Shown: positions 35,963 through 43,925 of the stretch, piece after piece
Layout of the letters: every line of letters begins with the position of its first letter
How positions within the stretch are numbered: position 1 is the stretch's first letter
DNA from: Corynebacterium faecale
GTDB lineage: Bacteria > Actinomycetota > Actinomycetes > Mycobacteriales > Mycobacteriaceae
NCBI RefSeq assembly: GCF_030408735.1
Contig: NZ_CP047204.1
Coordinates: 806,001-870,000 of the forward strand
Direction: 5' to 3'
DNA: 64,000 bases
Position numbers and translations under genes: made by a program
Notes under the pieces: model-generated
Told to the model about the DNA's origin: nothing
What the model saw: the letters and a program-made list of their open reading frames with translations, nothing else
Database searches by the model: none

Positions 35963-36607
35963 TCACCCGGATCTGTCCCCTGTCAGCACCACTGCGAGCG
36001 GGGCGCTGAGGGAAGCGGCAGCCACCAGTCCGGATGAGGATTCCGGCAGTGCAATGAGCACGGTTGAGGGATCGGATGTGCCTGATTCACCTACAAGAAC
36101 TACCTTTCCACCAGCAGCAATGGTGTGGGGGAGGCCGGAACCGGGGTCATGGGAGATCACCGAGATGGTATCGCCGTGGTGGAGGAGCGGAATCACCGAG
36201 GGGTCCGCCAGTTTGAGTGGAACCATGTGGAGTTGTTCACCGGAAAAATCTTCTGTGCCATTTCCCACAAAGGAGGCAATGAGTTCATTTCCCACGAACC
36301 GGGGAGAGGTGACGATTTCGCCCGCGGTGATGGCAGATGCGGCGATGCGCCCCACGGCGTCGGAGGTGTCCAGGACCGCGGTGTGGGGTACCAGTGCCGA
36401 TGGAATGTTCTGCAGATTCACATCGGATGCGGTGATCGCCGCCCCGGCCGGGATATCCGAGACGAATACCGCGACCTGTGGATCGGTGCTGATCAGGGAC
36501 CGGATGAATAAAATGGCGGCGATGAGGAGAAGAAAAGCTGCCAGGGAGCGTCGGATGAGCAGCGTACGATGCCATCCGGGAGTGGTGAGGGTGGTTTTAA
36601 CGTCCAT
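35963..36607 (-). CDS. SAF-domain membrane-anchored protein
   Basis: The 214-aa protein has one N-terminal transmembrane helix (about 20-42) followed by a SAF domain: VAVFVSDIPAGAAITASDVNLQNIPSALVPHTAV and VGRIAASAITAGEIVTSPRFVG. The second half (LHMVPLKLADPSVIPLLHHGDTISVIS) resembles the RcpC/CpaB continuation seen in Flp-pilus assembly proteins. No other tad/flp gene is in the window, so it is an orphan member. An ATG at 36607 and a GTG at 36613 are both possible starts; neither has a clear ribosome binding site. fthC lies 15 bp upstream, suggesting co-transcription. The function is unknown. Confidence 0.75.
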   Translation of the reverse strand: MDVKTTLTTPGWHRTLLIRRSLAAFLLLIAAILFIRSLISTDPQVAVFVSDIPAGAAITASDVNLQNIPSALVPHTAVLDTSDAVGRIAASAITAGEIVTSPRFVGNELIASFVGNGTEDFSGEQLHMVPLKLADPSVIPLLHHGDTISVISHDPGSGLPHTIAAGGKVVLVGESGTSDPSTVLIALPESSSGLVAAASLSAPLAVVLTGDRSG

Positions 36608-36622
36608 ACCCACTTGGACTGT

Positions 36623-37198
36623 TCAGATGCGCCCGAGGTTCCGTACTCCCGCGGGGGTGATGAGGATATTCACCGGTAGATCATGCTCTTCTACCGGGAT
36701 GTCCTGACGGATCTCACCGTTGTACAACAGGGCGATCGTGGTGCCCTTGATGCCGGTGGCCAGAGCCCGGTCGTAGAAGCCACCACCCTTGCCCAGGCGG
36801 ATACCGTCGGGTGAGGCGGCCAGTGCAGGTGCGATCACCACATCGCAGAAGTTCAGGGCTTCCGGCCCCAGCCTGGTACCTGCGGGTTCCCGGATTCCAT
36901 AGGCTCCCGGGACCAGGCTGGTGGGGCCCTCGTAGAGGGCCCAGTCCATACGCCCATCGGGGAGCGCAAGGGGCAGGATAACCGCAGGGACTTCGGCCTG
37001 GAGCGCGTCGAGAAGCAATCGCCCACCGGGCTCACTGCGGGTGGGGACATAAGCGGCCACACGCTGTGGACGCTTTGACCTGAGGTAATAGGAGACATTG
37101 GCTATCAGGGCGGCGTTCTCCCTGTCGCGGAGATCATCCGACATGGCTGTGCGCGCCTCGTGGAGGTTGTCCCGCAGCTGTTGTTTGCTCTCGCTCAT
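36623..37198 (-). CDS. fthC: 5-formyltetrahydrofolate cyclo-ligase
   Basis: The enzyme converts 5-formyl-THF to 5,10-methenyl-THF with ATP, returning folate to one-carbon metabolism. The 191-aa protein shows the N-terminal KQQLRDNLHEAR, the AAYVPTRSEPGG substrate region, DVVIAPALAASPDGIRLGKGGGFYDRAL (family signature with the glycine-rich ATP loop) and the C-terminal PVEEHDLPVNILITPAGV. The ATG at 37198 has a TATCCT box 7 nt upstream on the reverse strand and no Shine-Dalgarno sequence. galU diverges across 73 bp, a conserved actinobacterial pair. Confidence 0.92.
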   Translation of the reverse strand: MSESKQQLRDNLHEARTAMSDDLRDRENAALIANVSYYLRSKRPQRVAAYVPTRSEPGGRLLLDALQAEVPAVILPLALPDGRMDWALYEGPTSLVPGAYGIREPAGTRLGPEALNFCDVVIAPALAASPDGIRLGKGGGFYDRALATGIKGTTIALLYNGEIRQDIPVEEHDLPVNILITPAGVRNLGRI

Positions 37199-37205
37199 AA
37201 AACTA

Positions 37206-37211
37206 AGGATA
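37206..37211 (-). promoter_or_regulatory. -10-like box of fthC
   Basis: On the reverse strand TATCCT ends 7 nt before the fthC ATG, fitting a leaderless transcript. Confidence 0.45.
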
Positions 37212-37258
37212 ACGGTTATTTCAGGTGGGGCACCCTGATTGGTCATGGGGCTGCGGGG

Positions 37259-37264
37259 TAGTGT
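37259..37264 (+). promoter_or_regulatory. -10-like box of galU
   Basis: TAGTGT ends 7 nt before the ATG at 37272. The absence of a ribosome binding site supports a leaderless message and this start. Confidence 0.42.
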
Positions 37265-37271
37265 TGGCGAC

Positions 37272-38240
37272 ATGAGTTTGCCTATCGATGAGCACGTGAA
37301 CGCGGTAAAGACCGTCGTGGTGCCTGCTGCAGGAATGGGAACGCGCTTCCTCCCGGCCACCAAAACCGTGCCCAAGGAGCTGCTGCCCGTTGTTGATACC
37401 CCCGGTATCGAGTTGATCGCTGAGGAGGCGGCCGAGTTGGGGGCAACCCGCCTGGCCATCATCACCGCCCCCAACAAGGCCGGCGTCCTGGCCCACTTTG
37501 AGCGGTTCACCGAATTGGAGAACACCCTCGAGGAACGTGGCAAGACTGAGCAGTTGGGGAAGATCCGTCGTGCAGCCGGGCTCATTGAGGCTGTACCGGT
37601 CACCCAGGAACGCCCACTCGGGTTAGGCCATGCGGTCGGTCTGGCTGAATCCATCCTCGATGATGATGAGGACGTGGTGGCTGTCATGCTGCCCGATGAC
37701 CTGGTTCTTCCAACCGGTGTCATGGAACGGATGGCACAGGTCCGTGCCAACTTCGGCGGGTCAGTATTGTGCGCCGTCGAGGTGGCTGATGAGGACGTGT
37801 CCAATTACGGCATCTTCAAGGTGGAGGATGCGGAAGGCGCCGGTGAGGATCCTGATATCAAGCGGATCACCGGGATGGTGGAGAAGCCTGCCTTCGAGGA
37901 TGCGCCCTCGAACCTTGCGGCGACAGGCCGTTATCTCCTGGACCGCGATATCTTTGACGCCCTGCGCCGGATCACTCCCGGTTCCGGTGGCGAGCTGCAG
38001 CTGACTGATGCCATCGCCCTGCTCATTGATGAAGGCCACCCTGTCCACATCGTGGTGCATCGCGGTAAGCGCCATGACCTGGGCAACCCCGGTGGGTACA
38101 TCCCCGCCTGTGTGGATTTCGGCCTGTCCCACCCTAAATATGGTCCACAGCTGAAGCGGGCCCTGACCCAGATCATGATTGAGCATGGTGTTTTTGCCGA
38201 GCAGGACATCACCGACGTAGCCCAGGGGGCTTCCGGGTAG
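37272..38240 (+). CDS. galU: UTP-glucose-1-phosphate uridylyltransferase
   Basis: GalU makes UDP-glucose for wall polysaccharides and trehalose synthesis. The 322-aa protein has the nucleotidyl-transfer motif AAGMGTRFLPATKTVPKELLPVVD, then QERPLGLGHAV, LPDDLV, GMVEKPAFEDAPSNLAATGRYLL and GGELQLTDAI, all diagnostic. The ATG at 37272 (MSLPIDEHVNAVKT) is chosen over an upstream GTG at 37239. It diverges from fthC and precedes glp, as in mycobacteria. Confidence 0.95.
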   Translation: MSLPIDEHVNAVKTVVVPAAGMGTRFLPATKTVPKELLPVVDTPGIELIAEEAAELGATRLAIITAPNKAGVLAHFERFTELENTLEERGKTEQLGKIRRAAGLIEAVPVTQERPLGLGHAVGLAESILDDDEDVVAVMLPDDLVLPTGVMERMAQVRANFGGSVLCAVEVADEDVSNYGIFKVEDAEGAGEDPDIKRITGMVEKPAFEDAPSNLAATGRYLLDRDIFDALRRITPGSGGELQLTDAIALLIDEGHPVHIVVHRGKRHDLGNPGGYIPACVDFGLSHPKYGPQLKRALTQIMIEHGVFAEQDITDVAQGASG

Positions 38241-38404
38241 GTGTCACCCGGGAGGTTGTGGTGAACCGGGCAGCGTCAGCTGCCATGGCGCAACCCCTTC
38301 CGGAGCGGACAAGGAAAAACCGGTTCCGGGGAGAAGATTCGGCTACCGTTCAAGGTATTCACGCAACTGACGTAAAATAGCTGCTGTTCATGAAGGAGGT
38401 CCCA

Positions 38405-39664
38405 TTGCGATCAGTCGAACAACAGCTGGCAATGGTTACGCAGGCTGCGGTGACACCCGAGCCGGTGCGTATCGCCATCGCCGAGGCATTCGGATTGATG
38501 TGCGCCGAGGACGTACAGGCGTCACGTGCGCTGCCTGGATTCGCCCAGGCGGCGATTGATGGTTATGCCGTACGCGCGGTTGATGTCGGTGGCGAGCGCT
38601 CGCTGAGCCGGGAGGTCCCCGTTGCGCCCCCGGAGAAATCCCTGCCGGTCGTGGGGGAGGTGGCTGCGGGGTCCCAGCAGCCACTCCGCCTGCAGCCCAA
38701 GCAGGCGGTGCGCGTGCAGACGGGCGCGCCCCTACCGATGCTTGCCGACGCAGTCCTGCCACTCGCCTGGAGTGACCGTGGCCGCAAACGTGTGACAGCG
38801 CAGCGCCCGGTCCGTTCCGGTGAATTCGTGCGTAAGGAAGGCGATGATATCCAGCCGGGTAACGTCGCTGTCAGCTCCGGTGCGGTATTGGGTCCCGCCC
38901 AGATCGGTCTGCTCGCCGCGGTGGGGCGTCCGAAGGTGCTGGTGTACCCGCGCCCGCGCATGTCTGTGATCTCCGTCGGGCCGGAACTGGTGGACATTGA
39001 CCGCCAACCCGGCCTCGGGCAGGTCTTCGACGTCAACTCCTATTCCCTGGCAGCTGCAGGCCGGGAGGCCGGTGCGGATGTGTACCGCTATGGCATCGCC
39101 GCCGGTGAACCACGCCGCATCAAGGAGATCATCGAATCCCAGATGCTGCGCGCGGAGATGGTGGTGATCGCCGGTGCCGTGGGCGGTTCCGCGTCCGAGG
39201 GCGTGCGTGAGGTGTTGCGCGAACTGGGCGAGATCGATACCGAACGTGTGGCCATGCACCCGGGTTCGGTGCAGGGATTCGGACTTCTGGGTGAAAACCG
39301 CATCCCGGTGTTCCTGCTGCCCTCCAATCCTCTGGCCTCGTTGGTGATCTTCGAGACCTTCGTGCGCCCGCTTATCCGCCTCAGTTTGGGTAAGTCCAAT
39401 GCCAACCGCCGTGTGGTGCGGGCACGCGCCCTTAACCACGTGGCCTCGGTGGCTGGGCGGAAAGGTTTCATCCGTTCCCGTCTCATGCGGGACGCTGAGA
39501 CCCAGGACTACCTGGTTGAGGCGCTCGGTGGCGCGACCGGCGCCCCATCGCACCTGCTGGCTGGTCTGTCGGAGGCCAACGCCATGATCCGGATCCCTGA
39601 GGATGTTACGGAGATCCGCCCCGGGGATGTCGTGGATGTCATCTTCCTGGCGCAGGGTCGATGA
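38405..39664 (+). CDS. glp: gephyrin-like MoeA-family protein (Glp)
   Basis: This is a 419-aa MoeA/gephyrin E-domain protein. It shows ALPGFAQAAIDGYAVRA, a domain with VQTGAPLPMLADAVLPLAW, the molybdopterin-fold region VISVGPELVDID, and SNPLASLVIFETFVRPLI. I place the start at the TTG at 38405 (MRSVEQQLAMV) because AAGGAGGT sits 4-5 nt before it. The ATG at 38390 lies upstream of and overlaps that ribosome binding site. In C. glutamicum the MoeA paralogue in this galU-rimJ context (Glp) binds FtsZ and a membrane receptor and acts in cell division. The receptor-like gene is 776 bp downstream. A TAAAAT box lies at 38374-38379. Confidence 0.85.
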   Translation: MRSVEQQLAMVTQAAVTPEPVRIAIAEAFGLMCAEDVQASRALPGFAQAAIDGYAVRAVDVGGERSLSREVPVAPPEKSLPVVGEVAAGSQQPLRLQPKQAVRVQTGAPLPMLADAVLPLAWSDRGRKRVTAQRPVRSGEFVRKEGDDIQPGNVAVSSGAVLGPAQIGLLAAVGRPKVLVYPRPRMSVISVGPELVDIDRQPGLGQVFDVNSYSLAAAGREAGADVYRYGIAAGEPRRIKEIIESQMLRAEMVVIAGAVGGSASEGVREVLRELGEIDTERVAMHPGSVQGFGLLGENRIPVFLLPSNPLASLVIFETFVRPLIRLSLGKSNANRRVVRARALNHVASVAGRKGFIRSRLMRDAETQDYLVEALGGATGAPSHLLAGLSEANAMIRIPEDVTEIRPGDVVDVIFLAQGR

Positions 39665-39670
39665 GGGCAG

Positions 39671-40354
39671 ATGAAGGTGTTCAACGCATTCACAGCCAAG
39701 TCGGAATGGGAGCGTCCGCACCTGACCCATCCGGGTTGGCCGGAACCCACACCCAGGGTGACTCTGCCGATGGGCGGGAAGCTGCGTCTGCGTCCCCTCA
39801 AGCGGAGTGATTTCCGTGCGTGGTCGGATCTGCGCATGCGGGATGAGGAGCATCTCCGTCCCGTGGAGCCCACCGTGTCCGGTACCTGGAGTGAGTCCCA
39901 TTCTCGGCTGTCCTGGTGGGAAACCGCCTCCTACCTGCTGAAATCTGCACGCCAGGGCGCTCTGTTGCCGATGGTGATCGAGTTGGATGGGCGCTTCGTG
40001 GGGCAGTTGACCATTGGTAATATCCAGCACGGTGGAATCTCCGATGCGTGGATCGGTTACTGGGTTTATAGTGGCGTGACGGGCAGGGGAGTGGCCTCGG
40101 CCGCCTGCGCGCTCGGCGTCGATCATGCTTTTCGACGCACCGGCCTGCACCGGCTCACCGCCACCTATCTGCCCAGCAATCCAGCTTCAGGGCGGGTACT
40201 CGCCCACAGTGGTTTCCGGGATGAGGGTTATCTTCTCCGGAACCTGCACATCAACGGCAGATGGATGGATCATCATTTTGTGGCTCTGCTGGCTGATGAG
40301 TATCCGACCACCGCGGTTGACCGACTCATTCTCGCGGGTCGTTTGAGACCATAA
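39671..40354 (+). CDS. rimJ: GNAT acetyltransferase, RimJ/RimL-like
   Basis: This 227-aa GNAT N-acetyltransferase shows LRLRPLKRSDFRAWSDLR, a beta-bulge region VGQLTIGNIQHGGISDAWIGYWV, the acetyl-CoA loop VTGRGVASAACALGVDHAF, and GLHRLTATYLPSNPASGRVLAHSGFRDEG. This is the pattern of RimJ-type enzymes that acetylate N-terminal alanine of ribosomal proteins. It starts 6 bp after glp, with GAGGGCAG before the ATG. It lies between glp and the membrane receptor gene, the same order as moeA1-rimJ-Rv0996 in M. tuberculosis. The true substrate is unknown. Confidence 0.87.
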   Translation: MKVFNAFTAKSEWERPHLTHPGWPEPTPRVTLPMGGKLRLRPLKRSDFRAWSDLRMRDEEHLRPVEPTVSGTWSESHSRLSWWETASYLLKSARQGALLPMVIELDGRFVGQLTIGNIQHGGISDAWIGYWVYSGVTGRGVASAACALGVDHAFRRTGLHRLTATYLPSNPASGRVLAHSGFRDEGYLLRNLHINGRWMDHHFVALLADEYPTTAVDRLILAGRLRP

Positions 40355-40439
40355 TTTTTCGGCGTGGCAGTCGTGTTGAAACCGTCACACCTATTACTGT
40401 CGTAACTGTTTAGCAATTGCACCCGTCTCGGAAGGTTTG

Positions 40440-41531
40440 GTGCTTCACGTGTCCGGATTCCTCTTGATCGGCCTGATAGTGGTGGTGTGGCTTGTCGTGC
40501 TCGCACCGCTGCTTCTCCGTGGCCAGAAGCCAATCCGCAAGGCTGGTGAGGCTTTCGACGAAACCCGCGTCATCCTCGAGGGTGGCAACAGTGTGCCCGT
40601 GCGTCGTCGTCCCCGCCTGGCAGGTGATGCCGGGGACGAGGAGATTGACGCGCAGGATCCTGTTGACGAAGAGTATGAGATCGTGGATTCCCCCAGCATC
40701 TTCAGGCACCGCCGTGAGGATGTCCCGGAGGAGCGCGACCCGGATGACATTCCTGACAACACGGAAGTCGAGCCGGAAACCACCACCTCCCACGTCGCCG
40801 CCGATGATGAGGCCACCGCTGTGGTGGTCGCCCTGGTTGATGATCAGGAAGAGGTGGAGCAGGACGCCCCGGTGGTGGAGGTCATCGAGGAGTGGAACGC
40901 CGAGGATCACTATCCGATGGATGGTTCCTACAACACCCCGATCGATCTGATGCACCATGAGGAGCGGGTACGCGCCACCGCGGAATACCGTGCCGCCCAC
41001 AGTGGTGACCAGGATGCCGGGAACCCAGCGGACGCCCCGGAGGATGCTGCTGATTACGGTGAGCTGACCCAGGCGGATATGGATTTCGCGGAGAGTCGCC
41101 GTGGCCGTGGTTACTACGATCCCCGGGCTGACCGTGAGGTGGCCCAGAGCAAGTATCTCCGTCGTCAGAGGACCCTTCTGGGACTGGGCCTGGCCGTGGT
41201 GTTCACGCTGATCCTCGGGTTCATCTTCGGTGGGGGAGCCTGGTTCCTGCCGGTTCTCACGGTGGCAGTCACTGCTTTCTACCTGGTCGCGCTGCGCAGT
41301 CAGGTCCGCGCGGAGAATGAGCTCCGTGCCCGTCGTATCCGGAGGCTGCGTCGCTCCCGCATGGGTGTCCGTAACTCTGAGGATCTGCCCTCGCGTCTGC
41401 GTCGCCCCGGTGCGGTGGTACTGGAACTGGATGATGAAAGTCCTGACTTCGAGGGTCTGTCCACTCTCGACCAGCCGATCGAACACAATGGGGATGACTA
41501 CCGCTCCTATGGTGCCCGCCGCGTGAGTTAA
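40440..41531 (+). CDS. membrane receptor of Glp (GLPR/SepX-like division protein)
   Basis: The 363-aa protein has an N-terminal transmembrane helix (GFLLIGLIVVVWLVVLAPLLL, about 6-26) and a long acidic, probably disordered middle (about 50-230, rich in Asp/Glu/Pro). Two more helices (about 243-285, LGLGLAVVFTLILGFIFG and VLTVAVTAFYLVAL) and a basic C-terminal region follow. The topology and the glp-rimJ-x position match the corynebacterial gephyrin-like protein receptor and the actinobacterial SepX group. GTG at 40440 with GGAAGG 4 nt upstream is the preferred start; TTG at 40437 and GTG at 40449 are alternatives. Orthology is inferred from position and topology. Confidence 0.72.
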   Translation: MLHVSGFLLIGLIVVVWLVVLAPLLLRGQKPIRKAGEAFDETRVILEGGNSVPVRRRPRLAGDAGDEEIDAQDPVDEEYEIVDSPSIFRHRREDVPEERDPDDIPDNTEVEPETTTSHVAADDEATAVVVALVDDQEEVEQDAPVVEVIEEWNAEDHYPMDGSYNTPIDLMHHEERVRATAEYRAAHSGDQDAGNPADAPEDAADYGELTQADMDFAESRRGRGYYDPRADREVAQSKYLRRQRTLLGLGLAVVFTLILGFIFGGGAWFLPVLTVAVTAFYLVALRSQVRAENELRARRIRRLRRSRMGVRNSEDLPSRLRRPGAVVLELDDESPDFEGLSTLDQPIEHNGDDYRSYGARRVS

Positions 41532-41580
41532 CCCAGCGCGCCCGCCGGGGGGATGCGTCCTCCCCATTGCTTCCCCGGGG

Positions 41581-41586
41581 TAGAGT
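41581..41586 (+). promoter_or_regulatory. -10-like box of the second MFS gene
   Basis: TAGAGT ends 8 nt before the ATG at 41595, with no Shine-Dalgarno sequence. Confidence 0.4.
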
Positions 41587-41594
41587 TGCCGGTT

Positions 41595-42824
41595 ATGGCC
41601 AGAGCTCTATCCCGCGGAACCACAGTTTTCGCCTTTGTAGCCGTCCTCGTGGCGGCTTTAAATCTTCGTACCGCCATTGTCTCGGTGGGTGCGGTCCTGG
41701 ATGAGATCATCGTGGCATTCGACGCCAGCGAAACCGTGGCTGGCATCATCACCGCCATACCTGGTCTGGCGTTCGCGGTCTTCGGTGTGGCCGCGGTTCC
41801 CCTGGCCAGGAAGATCGGACTGTCCGGGGCTCTGACCACCGGCATGGTCATCGGCCTGATCGGTCTGGCATCCAGGCCGTGGGTGGGGGATATCTGGAGT
41901 TTCATCTTCCTCACCGGGTTCGTCGTCGTCGGCATCGCCATCGCGAATATTCTGCTCCCCGCGTGGGTGAAGTTGCACGGTGGGAAGAACACCGTGGCGC
42001 TGATGACCGTCTACACCTCTGTGCTGGGACTCGGTTCCACGGTTGGTCCCTTGTCTGCTCTGTTCTTCCAGGGCGTGGACGGGTGGCGGTGGGCGATCTT
42101 CGTCTGGGCGTTCTTCGGGTTGGCCCAGGTGCTGATCTGGCTGCCGATGTGGGCGAGCAGGCGTTATGATTTCCCTGCTGAGACCGTCACCGGTGGCACC
42201 AGGGGAAAGATCTGGACGTCCCCGACCGCGGTGTTCATCATGCTGTTCTTCGGGCTGCAGTCCATGAATGCCTATATCCAGATGGGATGGTTGCCCAAGA
42301 TCCTGGTGGACAGCGGGGTCAGTGCAGGAAATGCGTCCATCGCGCTGGCCATTCTGGGAGTGCTGGGTATCATCGGTGGCTTCATCATGCCGGTGACCAT
42401 CGCCCGCACGAGAGACCATCACCTGGCGCGTCTGCCGGTATTCTTCGCGGCGAGCATGTTGATCGGTTATCTGGGGGTCTGGTTCTTCCCGGTTCAGGCC
42501 TGGTGGCTGTGGTCCTTCTTCCTCGGAGTGGGGGCCCTGTGCTTCCCCATGGCCATCGCCCTGATCCCGGCCAGGACCCGGGATCCACGGGTGACCGCCA
42601 GCCTGTCCGGTTTCGCCCAGCCGGTGGGTTATCTGCTGGCCGCATCGGGGCCATTGTTGGTGGGGGCGATGTTCCAGGTGGTGGGTTCCTGGGGGCCGAT
42701 CCTGGCGGCCCTGGCCGCCGGCACCCTCGTTCTGGGGGTTGTGGGGTACCGTGCGGCCCGGAACCGGATGGTGGATGATGAGCTGGATACCACGCCGTCG
42801 GCATCGTCTGTGCAAGGTGCCTGA
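41595..42824 (+). CDS. MFS transporter, CynX/NimT-like
   Basis: This 409-aa major facilitator has about 12 helices. Its N-terminus (VAVLVAALNLRTAIVSVGAVLDEI) closely parallels that of the transporter at 8.2-9.4 kb (VLTASNLRAAVTALAPLVSEI), so the window carries two members of the same branch. The middle has a short cytoplasmic loop around residues 190-205. The start at 41595 gives a compact N-terminus and has a -10-like box before it. The frame upstream to 41553 is not conserved. The substrate is unknown. Confidence 0.83.
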   Translation: MARALSRGTTVFAFVAVLVAALNLRTAIVSVGAVLDEIIVAFDASETVAGIITAIPGLAFAVFGVAAVPLARKIGLSGALTTGMVIGLIGLASRPWVGDIWSFIFLTGFVVVGIAIANILLPAWVKLHGGKNTVALMTVYTSVLGLGSTVGPLSALFFQGVDGWRWAIFVWAFFGLAQVLIWLPMWASRRYDFPAETVTGGTRGKIWTSPTAVFIMLFFGLQSMNAYIQMGWLPKILVDSGVSAGNASIALAILGVLGIIGGFIMPVTIARTRDHHLARLPVFFAASMLIGYLGVWFFPVQAWWLWSFFLGVGALCFPMAIALIPARTRDPRVTASLSGFAQPVGYLLAASGPLLVGAMFQVVGSWGPILAALAAGTLVLGVVGYRAARNRMVDDELDTTPSASSVQGA

Positions 42825-42826
42825 GG

Positions 42827-42832
42827 TAACCT
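42827..42832 (+). promoter_or_regulatory. -10-like box of the DoxX gene
   Basis: TAACCT ends 7 nt before the DoxX ATG and no ribosome binding site is seen, suggesting a leaderless transcript. Confidence 0.42.
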
Positions 42833-42839
42833 GTCAATC

Positions 42840-43247
42840 ATGGATAAACCGGTCGTGAGGGACGCAGCGCTGCTGATATTCCGCGTTGTCCTCGGAATCA
42901 TCTTCGTGGCGCACGGGTGGGAGAAGCTGTTCATCAGCGGCATCACCCAGACCACGGGACAGTTTTCCGCATGGGGTGTCCCACAACCCACTCTGTCCGT
43001 CTGGATCACCGCCGTGGCTGAACTCCTCGGCGGGGCTTTCCTGGTGGTGGGTCTGCTCACCACATTCGTTGCCGGCGCGCTGGCGCTGTTGATTCTGGCG
43101 GCCATCTACTTCGTGCATCTGGGCACCGGTTTCTTTGTGGCGGATAACGGCGTGGAGTTCCCTCTGTTGATCATCGTCTCCCTGATGATGATCGTGGTAT
43201 TCGGTTCCGGCAGGGCCAGCATCGACGGGGTTCTCACACGTGGCTGA
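42840..43247 (+). CDS. DoxX-family membrane protein
   Basis: This 135-aa protein has four hydrophobic helices and the DoxX pattern LLIFRVVLGIIFVAHGWEKLF near the N-terminus, followed by VAELLGGAFLVVGLLTTFVAGALALLI. DoxX proteins are small quinone-linked membrane proteins; in mycobacteria one forms a complex with superoxide dismutase and a thiosulfate sulfurtransferase. No such partner is adjacent here. Its end overlaps the next gene by 8 bp. Confidence 0.85.
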   Translation: MDKPVVRDAALLIFRVVLGIIFVAHGWEKLFISGITQTTGQFSAWGVPQPTLSVWITAVAELLGGAFLVVGLLTTFVAGALALLILAAIYFVHLGTGFFVADNGVEFPLLIIVSLMMIVVFGSGRASIDGVLTRG

Positions 43248-43911
43248 CTGTACTGCCGTCCAGGCCGCATTGTCCGCACGCCTGGACGGGGAGCCGACCG
43301 GTATGGATGGAGCGGTCCTTGATGCGCACCTCGCGCACTGTGCCGACTGCCGGACTTACTATGACCGTGCGGCGGAGCTCAACCGAAAATTAAACCTGGG
43401 GGTCGCGGAGCCCCGCACGATGGTGCCTCCGGATCTGTCTGAGATCATTCTCGCCGAGGTGGAGCCACAGTGGCGTCGCCGCGCCAACACCCGGGTCATC
43501 GCGTCGACGGTGCTGCGGATCCTGTTGGTGATTCTGGGTGCCGTGTACACCCTGTGGGCGGTGTCCATGCTGGGGGACACGGCGTCGATAAGCATTCAGG
43601 AAGACCCGCTCACCGCGCGGCTGATCGGAGAGGCCGCCACCTTCCGCCTGGGGCTGGCCGTGGGCCTGTTCTTTGCGGCGTGGAAGCCGCAGATCATCCC
43701 CGGCATGCTGCCGGTGTTCGGTGCGCTGTGGACCTTCAACCTGGGGTTCGCGGCGCGTGATCTGGTGTTCGGTGTCGCTGATTCCACCACCGCGACCACC
43801 ATTGTGCTGTCGTTGATCTCCGCGGTGGTACTGGGTCTGACCTGGCTGAACAGTAGGGGGGCGGGCGTGTTGCGGCGGACCTGGGGTTCCCTCAACGCCA
43901 CGCCAATGTGA
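43240..43911 (+). CDS. membrane protein with N-terminal zinc-finger (zf-HC2) domain
   Basis: The 223-aa protein opens with an anti-sigma-like zf-HC2 module: a Cys at residue 4, then LDAHLAHCADCRTYYDRAAEL with the HxxxCxxC zinc ligands. About four transmembrane helices follow in the C-terminal two thirds (about 85-205). Anti-sigma factors of this type bind an ECF sigma factor, but none is encoded nearby, and multi-helix membrane parts are unusual for them. It starts at a GTG that overlaps DoxX by 8 bp and ends with a GTGA overlap into the GH13 frame, so it is tightly coupled to both. Confidence 0.75.
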   Translation: MADCTAVQAALSARLDGEPTGMDGAVLDAHLAHCADCRTYYDRAAELNRKLNLGVAEPRTMVPPDLSEIILAEVEPQWRRRANTRVIASTVLRILLVILGAVYTLWAVSMLGDTASISIQEDPLTARLIGEAATFRLGLAVGLFFAAWKPQIIPGMLPVFGALWTFNLGFAARDLVFGVADSTTATTIVLSLISAVVLGLTWLNSRGAGVLRRTWGSLNATPM

Positions 43912-43925
43912 CTAGGCTTGAAGGC

